Assembly: GCF_004770995.1 (NCBI RefSeq)
Contig: NZ_RQHW01000026.1
Span: forward strand, 1 to 49,476
Length of the DNA stretch: 49,476 nt
Direction of reading: 5' to 3'
Origin: Leptospira idonii
GTDB lineage: Bacteria; Spirochaetota; Leptospiria; Leptospirales; Leptospiraceae
A program made the translations under genes and the position numbers. The notes below the pieces were generated by a model. The model ran no database searches. It saw only the letters and a list, made by a program, of their open reading frames with translations, and was not told the DNA's origin. Positions 1-6,921 of the stretch are shown here, one piece after another. Within the stretch, counting starts at the first letter, position 1, and each line of letters starts with the position of its first letter.

Positions 1-2
1 AT

Positions 3-65
3 TCTACTTTGGACTTTACAAGTCCTATGGAATTTCGTAAGATATATGATCAAAGGATTGCTTGA
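3..65 (+). CDS. Possible C-terminal end of a gene cut by the window edge
   Basis: The frame starting at base 3 is open to a TGA at 63-65 and reads STLDFTSPMEFRKIYDQRIA, a plausible hydrophilic protein tail. Another frame (from base 1) is open longer, to about 150, but is odd and hydrophobic, so the choice is uncertain. No family can be assigned from 20 residues. Confidence 0.3.
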   Translation, partial: STLDFTSPMEFRKIYDQRIA

Positions 66-71
66 TTTTTC

Positions 72-96
72 TGTCCGTTTTTTGGTAGGAACTCCA
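72..96 (+). repeat. 25-nt dispersed motif, left copy (inverted relative to the right-end copy)
   Basis: This 25-nt stretch contains GGTAGGAACTCCA and is identical, as reverse complement, to 49400-49424. Just downstream it forms a small palindrome, GGAACT-CCACT-AGTTCC (88-104). A shorter 15-nt version lies at 14060-14074. All three copies are in non-coding sequence. Confidence 0.75.
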
Positions 97-200
97 CTAG
101 TTCCCCACCCTCAGATCGGGCGGGGAAAGTATACTCTCACAACCACCTAACAAAAATTGAGTTTTATTTACAAGGATTGATTTTGGTCCAGAACGCGCCA

Positions 201-361
201 GGGATCGCAGCGAAAATTGGTAAGTGATTTTTTCTTAAACAACGAAAATTATTTCTAGCGGTGACGGAGGCAGGGATGCCGGAGTTCGGGAGTCGGAACA
301 GGAAGTTCCGCGACCGAGAGCGGGGAATAATTTTCGTTTGATTGGAGCGGAGAGCCCGGCT
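201..361 (+). repeat. Structured intergenic repeat, long copy
   Basis: The left end reads GGGATCGCAGCGAAAATT and the right end GATTGGAGCGGAGAGCCCGG; both match the second copy at 26336-26397 almost base for base. Between them is a long foldback: a 13-bp perfect stem AACGAAAATTATT (241-253) with its complement at 326-338. It encloses a G+C-rich segment with a further hairpin, CGGAAC-AGGAA-GTTCCG (294-310). The ORFs crossing it are not gene-like. It resembles, from memory, the intergenic repeats with similar AGCG...AGCCCG ends seen in other phyla; function unknown. Confidence 0.7.
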
Positions 362-365
362 CCCG

Positions 366-410
366 CCTTACTTCGATTCATTGAAAAACCGAATGAAGAC
401 GGCGGGAGGG
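366..410 (-). terminator. Long hairpin just after the ccr stop
   Basis: CTCCCGCC and GGCGGGAG form the base of a stem, with CTTCGATTC/GAATGAAG pairing inside, immediately downstream of the ccr stop codon (428) in its direction of transcription. No clear T-run follows, so a termination or mRNA-end-protecting role is inferred. It abuts the structured repeat at 201-361. Confidence 0.4.
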
Positions 411-427
411 CGCCCAGCTAATTGGAA

Positions 428-1675
428 TTAGTTTGCGCCTAATCCTGTTGTTTTTGCTCCTACGAGGATAGACATGTTTCCTGCAGGGTGTTTGTTTTCA
501 CGCATCAATTGATGGCATTCTGCCGTTCCATTGAAGTCGAAAGTTCGTGCCAAAACAGGATCCACTTTCTTTTGGATCACTAGATTGTTCAGATCGCGGC
601 AATTATCGTCGTTCGCGAAGTGAGAACCTTGCAGACGTTTTTGTCTCATCCACAAATAACGAAGATCGGATGTCGCATTGAAACCTGTAGTTCCCGCACA
701 AATCACTACCATACCGCCCGTCTCACAAACGAATGTGGAAGTTGGCAAAGTGGTTTCACCCGGATGTTCGAAAACGATTTGAGGATTGTTTCCTTTTCCT
801 GCAATATCCCAGATTGCTTTTCCGAATTCACGAGCATCTTTCGTCCATTGGGCGAATACTTCTTGTTTGTTGATGTCGCTTGTGATAGCTCCCCAGTGTT
901 TGAAATTGTTTCTGTTGATCACTCCGGCAGCGCCTAAGTTTTTACAGAAGTCGATTTTATCGTCGGAAGATACTACTGCGATAGGAACTCCTCCTGCCGC
1001 TTTAACGATTTGGATGGCCATAGCACCTAGTCCGCCTGCACCTCCCCAAATCAACACCACATCGCCCGGTTTTACATCATTCGGTTTCCAGTGGTGTAAC
1101 ATACGATATGCGGTTGCAGCAACAAGCATGTATGCCGCAGAGGCTTCCCATGTTAAGTGTTTTGGACGAGGAAGGCATTGGTGGTCTTGCACTTTACAGA
1201 ACTGTGCGAAAGATCCCCAGTTGGATTCGTAACCCCAAATGATTTGGCTGGGTGCGAACATAGGATCTTTTCCTGCAACGACCCAAGGGTCTTTCGGATC
1301 CCACATAGCGCAGTGAACGACTACTTCGTCCCCTACTTTTACGTTTTTTACTTCGGCACCGACCTTATAAACGATTCCGGAAGCATCGGAACCGCCGATA
1401 TGGAATTTTTCAGGTTCCCCTTTTTTGTTTCTGGCTGCGATCACATCTACCGGATAACCGAGTGCGGCCCATACGTTATTATAATTCACTCCGGCCGCCA
1501 TTACGGCAACCAATACTTCGTTAGGTGCAATTTCAGGAACATCAATAACTTCAGCTTGAAAGGACTTGGTCGGCTCTCCGTAACGCTCAGGTCGGATTAC
1601 CTGTGCGTGCATTTTTTTCGGAACGACTCCGAGTGGAGGAAGTTCTCCAACTGGTACGATTTCAACATTGCTCAT
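428..1675 (-). CDS. ccr: Crotonyl-CoA carboxylase/reductase
   Basis: This 415-residue cytoplasmic MDR-superfamily enzyme should catalyse reductive carboxylation of crotonyl-CoA to ethylmalonyl-CoA with NADPH and CO2, the signature step of the ethylmalonyl-CoA pathway. The length is close to the usual 420-450. Seen: a GroES-like N-terminal half with NYNNVW (64-69), whose Asn matches the CO2-pocket Asn of characterised enzymes; a Rossmann half with GGAGGLG (211-217); and GSHFAN near residue 350, carrying the conserved active-site His. The start is supported by AAGG upstream of the ATG. It lies 70 bp downstream of the barrel gene in the same direction, so it may be read through from that operon or have its own promoter. 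Other MDR enzymes are less likely given the specific motifs. Confidence 0.93.
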   Translation of the reverse strand: MSNVEIVPVGELPPLGVVPKKMHAQVIRPERYGEPTKSFQAEVIDVPEIAPNEVLVAVMAAGVNYNNVWAALGYPVDVIAARNKKGEPEKFHIGGSDASGIVYKVGAEVKNVKVGDEVVVHCAMWDPKDPWVVAGKDPMFAPSQIIWGYESNWGSFAQFCKVQDHQCLPRPKHLTWEASAAYMLVAATAYRMLHHWKPNDVKPGDVVLIWGGAGGLGAMAIQIVKAAGGVPIAVVSSDDKIDFCKNLGAAGVINRNNFKHWGAITSDINKQEVFAQWTKDAREFGKAIWDIAGKGNNPQIVFEHPGETTLPTSTFVCETGGMVVICAGTTGFNATSDLRYLWMRQKRLQGSHFANDDNCRDLNNLVIQKKVDPVLARTFDFNGTAECHQLMRENKHPAGNMSILVGAKTTGLGAN

Positions 1676-1745
1676 TTGATTACCTTTTCGTGGATTCTCT
1701 TATTTTGAATGATTCCATTGCAGGGTAGAAATGGCGCTCATCCTG

Positions 1746-2708
1746 TCAATCGCTTCCCCACTCCATGGAAAAGGCGAAAGTCCACGCAGAATGATACAAT
1801 CGGTAGTCCCGATCCCTTTGCAGAGGGTATCTGTACGCCACGCTCAGATTGTATTTCTCCGAAAAATTCCAGGAAAAACCGCCGGATCCCTCGGTAAAAT
1901 GAGAAGGGTTCGCCTTATCTTTGCTTTGTGAGTAATCGACTCCGTTGTAGGGATTTCGATACAACATTCCTGCAAATAAGGAGACTTCAGGGATCAGATA
2001 ATAAGTGACATAGCCGGAAAGAACGGTCGTATTTTTAAACTCGTATGTAGGAGAAGGCGCCTGCCCGGATGCCAGTCGAAACCAATAAGGAATTCCATCG
2101 TTGTCCTGAAGATTGTTCGGCTGCGGTCGGGACAAAGGGCGGATTCCTCCCAGCTTGGTGACGAAGGCCCATTTTTCGTAAAGATAACCTAACTTTAAAT
2201 AACCGGCGCCTGCATAATAATCCCCTCCCGTAAATTTATCCGTATCCGGACCGGAAGGAAATCCCACAGAACCTTCGATCACAAGAAAGTAAGGTTTGCT
2301 TAGGTCGAAGAAAGGTTGGTATTTAAATCCTAAATATGTTTTGCCGATCCTGGCCGCATCGCTTCTTTCTCTTTGCTGGTAATAGTTCCAAGGAACGGAT
2401 GCATTTAGTGCAAATCGTCCGTCGAAAAAATTCATCTCGGCAAAGAGTGTGGTGGTGTAGAGATTGCTGTTTTCTCTTGTCGACTTATAATAATCCTGAG
2501 TTATCACCAAATAATTGGACGGTTTTTCCCTTTTTCCGGTAAACGGATCCACAAACCTTGCTGTCGCATTCGGACTGTCAGACGAACCAGTATGATGGGC
2601 TGAAAGAAAATCAAGACCGGAGACGAAAAAATAAATGAAGACGATTAGAAAAATCGAAGTCGTTTTTTGAAGAAATGGAATGGATAAAAAATTCATTTTT
2701 GATTTCAT
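1746..2708 (-). CDS. Putative outer-membrane beta-barrel protein, last gene of the MbnP/MbnH cassette
   Basis: About 320 residues. The ATG at 2708 is chosen over an in-frame upstream ATG (2729) because it overlaps the preceding stop as ATGA and has GGAG seven bases upstream. The N-terminus is a signal peptide ending near LSAHH. The remainder alternates aromatic and polar residues in short amphipathic strands (for example YLGFKYQPFF, GAGYLKLGYLYEKW) and ends in WTFAFSMEWGSD, as expected of an outer-membrane barrel. It resembles MetA-pathway/transporter-like barrels, but no specific family is certain. Translational coupling suggests it works with the lipoprotein and the MbnH-like enzyme. A pore for metal or its ligand is an inference only. 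Confidence 0.75.
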   Translation of the reverse strand: MKSKMNFLSIPFLQKTTSIFLIVFIYFFVSGLDFLSAHHTGSSDSPNATARFVDPFTGKREKPSNYLVITQDYYKSTRENSNLYTTTLFAEMNFFDGRFALNASVPWNYYQQRERSDAARIGKTYLGFKYQPFFDLSKPYFLVIEGSVGFPSGPDTDKFTGGDYYAGAGYLKLGYLYEKWAFVTKLGGIRPLSRPQPNNLQDNDGIPYWFRLASGQAPSPTYEFKNTTVLSGYVTYYLIPEVSLFAGMLYRNPYNGVDYSQSKDKANPSHFTEGSGGFSWNFSEKYNLSVAYRYPLQRDRDYRLYHSAWTFAFSMEWGSD

Positions 2709-3637
2709 CGTTCCACTCCAGGAATGCATCCAGGAAAACTTAAGACCAAGTCTTCCGTATTCAAGTTTTTGATCAAAGGAGTGTATAGGTTCGTATTGGA
2801 AACGCTAGTGACTACGATGGTGGAGGCGGTGCTCAAAGAAGCCAATCTCTGCAAAAAGCTTATGGTGCTTCCGCTTTCTATATAGTCTCGGAATAGATTC
2901 GAATATTGAAGCCCGATGGATACTGGTTTTGTTCTTCCCTCCGTCTTCAATTTACATTTAGGACGCAAAGAAAGATTTCCTTGTCCTGTTAGGATCTGCA
3001 CTGTCCAAGTATTCGCTCCTTGTGTGATCGTCGCAGAAAGATACATCTCTTCCCAAGAGATTCCTGCTAGAGAAACAACTCCTCCAGGAGCATCAGGTAT
3101 TTGTTTGGTGGAAGTAAACGAGTAAGCGGCACCCGTTTCATTGACGGAATTGTTTTGCAAAAAATTGACATTCTTCCCCGGATTGAGAAAGGAATAGGAC
3201 TTTCCATACAAATCATCACTTGGCAAATCCAAAGGAACCGTATAAGGGGTATGAGTTTTGCCTGTGAAAGTTTGAGATGAATCGACTGCATCTGTCGAAC
3301 GCTCGGAAAGAATCCCGAACAATCTATCAGGAGGATTGATTCGATAGATCCCTGTCTCCCATTGAACATAGGATTCCGCCTTCAAAGAAATCCCGTATGT
3401 ATTTCCTCCGGTCGTATAACTAAAGGAAGTTAAATCATCATCCGCTTGATCGTCATATCCCTGCAAATTTGTGTTAAACGAATACTTCATTCCATTTCTC
3501 AAACTCAATAGGTTTTGCAGAAGTATAAGTTTCTCTGAATTGCTGTCCCCCACGGACCCGAAGGTGCAGTGGGAAACCAAAAGAAGGAATAATAGTAGGA
3601 TGCTTACTTGAAATCGTTTTTGAATCTTTCGTATCAT
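2705..3637 (-). CDS. Lipoprotein of unknown function in the MbnP/MbnH cassette
   Basis: 310 residues with a lipoprotein signal peptide: basic MIRKIQKRF, a Leu-rich core and the lipobox LVSHC (Cys24). The mature part is rich in Ser, Thr and Asn with no motif I recognise; two further Cys lie late in the protein (RPKCKLK, FPGCIPG). The start codon overlaps the stop of the MbnH-like gene as TGATG, and its stop overlaps the next start as ATGA, so it is translated inside a coupled unit. I cannot assign a biochemical role. Its position between the di-heme enzyme and the barrel makes an envelope adaptor or metal-handling role possible but unproven. Confidence 0.8.
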   Translation of the reverse strand: MIRKIQKRFQVSILLLFLLLVSHCTFGSVGDSNSEKLILLQNLLSLRNGMKYSFNTNLQGYDDQADDDLTSFSYTTGGNTYGISLKAESYVQWETGIYRINPPDRLFGILSERSTDAVDSSQTFTGKTHTPYTVPLDLPSDDLYGKSYSFLNPGKNVNFLQNNSVNETGAAYSFTSTKQIPDAPGGVVSLAGISWEEMYLSATITQGANTWTVQILTGQGNLSLRPKCKLKTEGRTKPVSIGLQYSNLFRDYIESGSTISFLQRLASLSTASTIVVTSVSNTNLYTPLIKNLNTEDLVLSFPGCIPGVER

Positions 3638-4872
3638 CAGAATGGACTCGAAAAGGACGGATTGGAAAGAAATTCTGAATCCGTAAGCGAAAGTAAAAAC
3701 TCAACTAGATCCGTTTTTTCCTGAGCGGTGAGAGTAAAAGGGCGAATGAGTGTGGTGTCTATACTGGGATGTTTCGGGTCAGAATTTCCCAGACAGCCAG
3801 CACCTACGCCACCGCAGCTATATTGTTCTACCACTTTTGTCAATGCATTGCGAGCGCATGTTAAATTGGTAGCTCCTGCAGCGATTCCAGAAGCATGATT
3901 TGGGTTTGCGTTATTATCACACATAATACTTCCATCATGCATATAAGGAAAAGTAACTCCTACGTTTCTAAGGCTCGGAGCCCTGAATTTTCCTTGATCC
4001 GATTCTACCAAAGTGATTTCTCTTAATCCTTGTTTTTCGATGGAAAGAGCATCGTAATAAACTTTGGTATGAGTTCCATTATTGTGATAGAACACTTCCT
4101 GAGTTGTATTCTGACTATGGAAGCTAGTATCCGTAAAATTGAATCCTCCATGACAATGGAAACATTCAGCTACTTCCCCGTTGAAAACACGAAGCCCTCT
4201 GATTTGGGAAGCGGTCAATGCAGAAGTATTGCCTCGAAAATTATAATGATCAAAAGGGGATCCACCGGAAATCATAGTTCTTTGAAAACTAGCCAAAGCA
4301 AAACGAACGTTTTGTTCGGTCACTGAATCCGCTCCTCCTCCGAAGGCGGCACTGAAAAGAGGAATGTATCTGGAATCTGCCTTAAGTCTGCTTAAATATT
4401 CATCATTGGATAAACCCAACTCGATGGGAGTCGTTCCGAACATAGGAGTCCTAGATTGGCTCTCCAAAGTTCTCTGTTGCGGGTTGCTCCAGGTAAGTCT
4501 AGGATGATAGGCAGCATTTGCCAATCCCTGCGCATTTCTAGGATGGGCTTCACCGGTAATTCCGATTCCAAACTGACGTCCGTCCGAAAAAGCTAACGAC
4601 TGTTTATGGCAACCTCCGCAAGACAAACTTCTATCTTGGGAAAGGTTCGAATCGAAAAAAAGAAACCTTCCTAAGTCCACCTTTTCTTGAGACATAGGAT
4701 TTTCGGCAGGTACCACAGGAATGGGAAATCCGGGAGGAAGATTCCATTGGTATCCCCTTGGGATCAAAGCAAGGAGCAACAGTAAATCTTCGTTTTTAGA
4801 TCCAGAATCTTTTTTAAGAAGATTGCATCCAAAGGTAAGACTAATAAGTAAGAGCCAGGAATTTAATTTCAT
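3637..4872 (-). CDS. MbnH-family di-heme c-type enzyme (MauG/cytochrome c peroxidase superfamily), lipoprotein
   Basis: 411 residues. The signal peptide ends in a lipobox (LTFGC, Cys16). Two c-type heme attachment sites are visible, CGGCH (85-89) and CFHCH (237-241), plus FRAPSLRNVG and YMHDGS (310-315), typical of the C-terminal heme domain of this superfamily. Neighbouring an MbnP-like gene, it fits the MbnH branch (the 'metallo-mystery pair'). In the characterised pair the di-heme enzyme oxidises a Trp of MbnP to kynurenine, which then helps bind copper. A Cys-rich insertion after YMHDGS (Cys318, 339, 353, 360) is unusual and may be disulfide-bonded. Its stop overlaps the next start (TGATG). 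A plain cytochrome c peroxidase is the main alternative. Confidence 0.88.
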   Translation of the reverse strand: MKLNSWLLLISLTFGCNLLKKDSGSKNEDLLLLLALIPRGYQWNLPPGFPIPVVPAENPMSQEKVDLGRFLFFDSNLSQDRSLSCGGCHKQSLAFSDGRQFGIGITGEAHPRNAQGLANAAYHPRLTWSNPQQRTLESQSRTPMFGTTPIELGLSNDEYLSRLKADSRYIPLFSAAFGGGADSVTEQNVRFALASFQRTMISGGSPFDHYNFRGNTSALTASQIRGLRVFNGEVAECFHCHGGFNFTDTSFHSQNTTQEVFYHNNGTHTKVYYDALSIEKQGLREITLVESDQGKFRAPSLRNVGVTFPYMHDGSIMCDNNANPNHASGIAAGATNLTCARNALTKVVEQYSCGGVGAGCLGNSDPKHPSIDTTLIRPFTLTAQEKTDLVEFLLSLTDSEFLSNPSFSSPF

Positions 4873-4929
4873 ATTTATCCTACAGTTCTTAGAGGGAGGC
4901 TGACCTTAACCTCCCTCTAAGTTTAAATT

Positions 4930-5832
4930 TTACGGCTTAATATAGAAAGTACTTTGGCTTCCCAAAGAAGTACCGTCTGTTTCTTTTACGCCCACATTAT
5001 TGAGCAATGGTTTACAAGCAGCATTTGCATTTCCCGCCATACAAGTAAGTGCAGCCCCCCCGGAAGACGGGTTCGTGTTCGTAGTGTTCACTAGAGCTTT
5101 CGCATCAAAATAAACCGGATTCGAAGTTGGATTCCATGCCACACTTCCCGATGTTTTCACGGTAATCGTAGGAACGTTGATGATGGAACAAGTCGAACTG
5201 GATCCCGTTCCGGAGCAAGTACCGCTTCCTAAGTGGAAAGTTCCGTTCGTCGCCGCTCCGTCTCTAGTCACCCACTCAAACTTCATAAATTTGTAACCGG
5301 ATACCCAAGACCAATACATCGCACTACTGTTCAACGGTGCATCCGCAGTCGTATTCAGCATATGGTTTAATTCCACAGGCACTCCTACTTTAAATTCCAC
5401 ACCCACATAACTTCCTAGAGGTGCAGATCCCTTTAAGGATTTATTCGTTTCTGTCGTTCCGGAAGAACAATCACCTGTTCCGTCTTCGAAATCGAGAAGA
5501 GCCACTTTGGAAGTCTGCCATTTGTTATCCGAAGTTAACGTAAAATCGACGGTGCTTCCGTCCGCTTTCACAAGTTTCACATCATGGACATAAAACCTGG
5601 CATCCTTCAGATAAAAATTCGTACTTGTAGAGACCTGCTGACTCGTAACGAGTTTATTGCATCCGAAACTTGTATCCGTTCCTACGGACAATTGAAAAGG
5701 AATTTCGGAAATACCTCCGGATAATGCGACCAACGCCAATAGTCCTAGATTTTGGTCTTCGTTATTGTCCTTTTCTTTGCACGAAACAATTGTTAGGATC
5801 AATAAAACGATCCCAATCGATAATTTTTTCAT
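4930..5832 (-). CDS. MbnP-family putative copper-binding lipoprotein
   Basis: 300 residues from the ATG at 5832; a GTG five codons upstream is possible, but MKKLSIGIVLLILTIVSC is a textbook lipoprotein signal. Family features seen: FGCNK (Cys58), FYLKDARFYVHDVKL, LLDFEDGTGDC (Cys122), VPVELNHMLN, MYWSWVSGYKFMKFEW (Trp174, 176, 187), FHLGSGTC (Cys206), Cys215 and a late pair Cys264/273, matching the four-Cys-plus-Trp layout of MbnP proteins. In the studied family one Trp becomes kynurenine and contributes to a Cu(I) site; which Trp does so here is not known. It lies 57 bp upstream of its di-heme partner. It probably acts in the periplasm or at the outer membrane. Confidence 0.87.
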   Translation of the reverse strand: MKKLSIGIVLLILTIVSCKEKDNNEDQNLGLLALVALSGGISEIPFQLSVGTDTSFGCNKLVTSQQVSTSTNFYLKDARFYVHDVKLVKADGSTVDFTLTSDNKWQTSKVALLDFEDGTGDCSSGTTETNKSLKGSAPLGSYVGVEFKVGVPVELNHMLNTTADAPLNSSAMYWSWVSGYKFMKFEWVTRDGAATNGTFHLGSGTCSGTGSSSTCSIINVPTITVKTSGSVAWNPTSNPVYFDAKALVNTTNTNPSSGGAALTCMAGNANAACKPLLNNVGVKETDGTSLGSQSTFYIKP

Positions 5833-5907
5833 ATAATATAACACCACTTATAGTTAAATTCATAAGAGTAGATTCACTACTCATTGTAAGATTTTGATTT
5901 GAGAAAC

Positions 5908-6378
5908 TTAAATGGTGGAAAAGCGGGGCGGTTTGATGAGTTTCCCATTCCATCCGTCCGCCAAAGAACCTGCGGCAAATGGGGAAACTTTTTCCCAATC
6001 GGAAATGTCTAAAGAGAGATGGGAATTAAAACAAGAAATCCAAACTTGATGATGAATGGAGAGTCTGGCCAAAGAGTCTTTTTTCTTTTTGCAAGAACAG
6101 GTATGTTGCTCCCCTGCCTTGGCAGTATGACAATTCGCTGAAATTTCTTCTTCATAAGAAGAATTGGAGGCGGATTTCGTCGGAATTCGTTTCTGTTTCG
6201 CAGAAAAAAGAGAATCGTCTTTGTGAGAGGAATGCACTTCCTTACGGGAACCGTGGTTACACTTGCAGATCTTAGATTGATTTTCTAGGCAAACTCCTAA
6301 AAGGCCGCTCCCCAGAAACAGAGACTGAGACAAAAGAATCAGAAGCAAAAACGCTGATAATCCTTTAGAAAGCCTCAT
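5908..6378 (-). CDS. Small secreted Cys/His-rich protein heading the MbnP/MbnH cassette
   Basis: 156 residues. It has a strongly hydrophobic N-terminal signal or anchor (about 7-29) followed by a polar chain with clustered thiols and imidazoles: CLENQSKICKCNHG (Cys30, 38, 40), ANCHTAK (Cys83), HTCSCKKKK (Cys94, 96) and Cys116, with many His. This is what a metal-binding periplasmic protein would look like, but I do not recognise a named family. It ends 75 bp before the MbnP-like start and shares its direction, so one operon is likely. The start has AAAGG almost abutting the ATG. A role in copper sensing or sequestration is inference from composition and context. Confidence 0.72.
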   Translation of the reverse strand: MRLSKGLSAFLLLILLSQSLFLGSGLLGVCLENQSKICKCNHGSRKEVHSSHKDDSLFSAKQKRIPTKSASNSSYEEEISANCHTAKAGEQHTCSCKKKKDSLARLSIHHQVWISCFNSHLSLDISDWEKVSPFAAGSLADGWNGKLIKPPRFSTI

Positions 6379-6453
6379 TTCCTTTCATCAAATGGGTTAG
6401 GCTTCAAAAAATCGAGACAATTTTTTAGGCTTTTTTCTGTCCAGAGGGCTTAG

Positions 6454-6499
6454 TCTGCCAAATCATGGCAGATAGAACCAAAAAGTGAACTAGTTCACA
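6454..6499. promoter_or_regulatory. Two palindromes in the divergent promoter region of the metal cassette
   Basis: Between the divergent starts at 6378 and 6515 lie two clean inverted repeats: TCTGCCA-AATCA-TGGCAGA (6454-6472) and the perfect 14-mer GTGAACTAGTTCAC (6486-6499). Both have the size of dimeric repressor operators. Which gene they serve, and whether the regulator senses metal, cannot be told from the sequence. Confidence 0.5.
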
Positions 6500-6514
6500 A
6501 AGAGGTCATAGACA

Positions 6515-6841
6515 ATGAAACGTACAGAACTAGAACGCAGAGAAAGAGATCTGCGAAAAATGGAAAAAAAGAAAATCGTTGCGGGTGAAAAAGACAGCAT
6601 GAGTGTAGGTGACTACATTGATGGCCTATTTGGGCTATTTCGCTACGATTCGGAAGAGATTTTTAACGCTTCTGACGATGAGAATGTTCTCGAAATATTG
6701 GAGAACATGAAAGCAGAACATCCTGAAAAACAATGGGATGTGATCATTCGCAAAGCGGTAAACAAAACCAAGGTTGCCCAAAAAGAAAAAGCTTACGATT
6801 CTCTTCGCATTCTTGCGGGAATTCAACCAGTAGCTACATAA
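6515..6841 (+). CDS. Small hypothetical protein, highly charged N-terminus
   Basis: 108 residues. The start is well supported by GAGG ten bases upstream of the ATG. The first 25 residues are a Lys/Arg/Glu helix (KRTELERRERDLRKMEKKK), likely helical or coiled; the rest is mixed alpha, with YIDGLFGLFRYDSEEIF and ILENMKAEHPEKQWD. No signal peptide, membrane segment or known motif is visible, so it is probably cytoplasmic. It stands alone, divergent from the metal cassette, with the DISM phosphatase 80 bp downstream. I do not recognise the family. Confidence 0.75.
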   Translation: MKRTELERRERDLRKMEKKKIVAGEKDSMSVGDYIDGLFGLFRYDSEEIFNASDDENVLEILENMKAEHPEKQWDVIIRKAVNKTKVAQKEKAYDSLRILAGIQPVAT

Positions 6842-6921
6842 TCGGAAAATAATATCCGATTCGTATTCGCAAACGGATTTACAAAGGAAAGCTTCTTATA
6901 TAGATTTGGAGCTTTCCAGCT

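Noticed and set aside
620..1708. Open frames on the plus strand opposite ccr
   Set aside because: They are shadows of a well-supported minus-strand gene: no SD and no family-like motifs.
1709..1931. Short open frames between ccr and the barrel gene
   Set aside because: Low-complexity composition, no SD, and overlap with the barrel's coding end.
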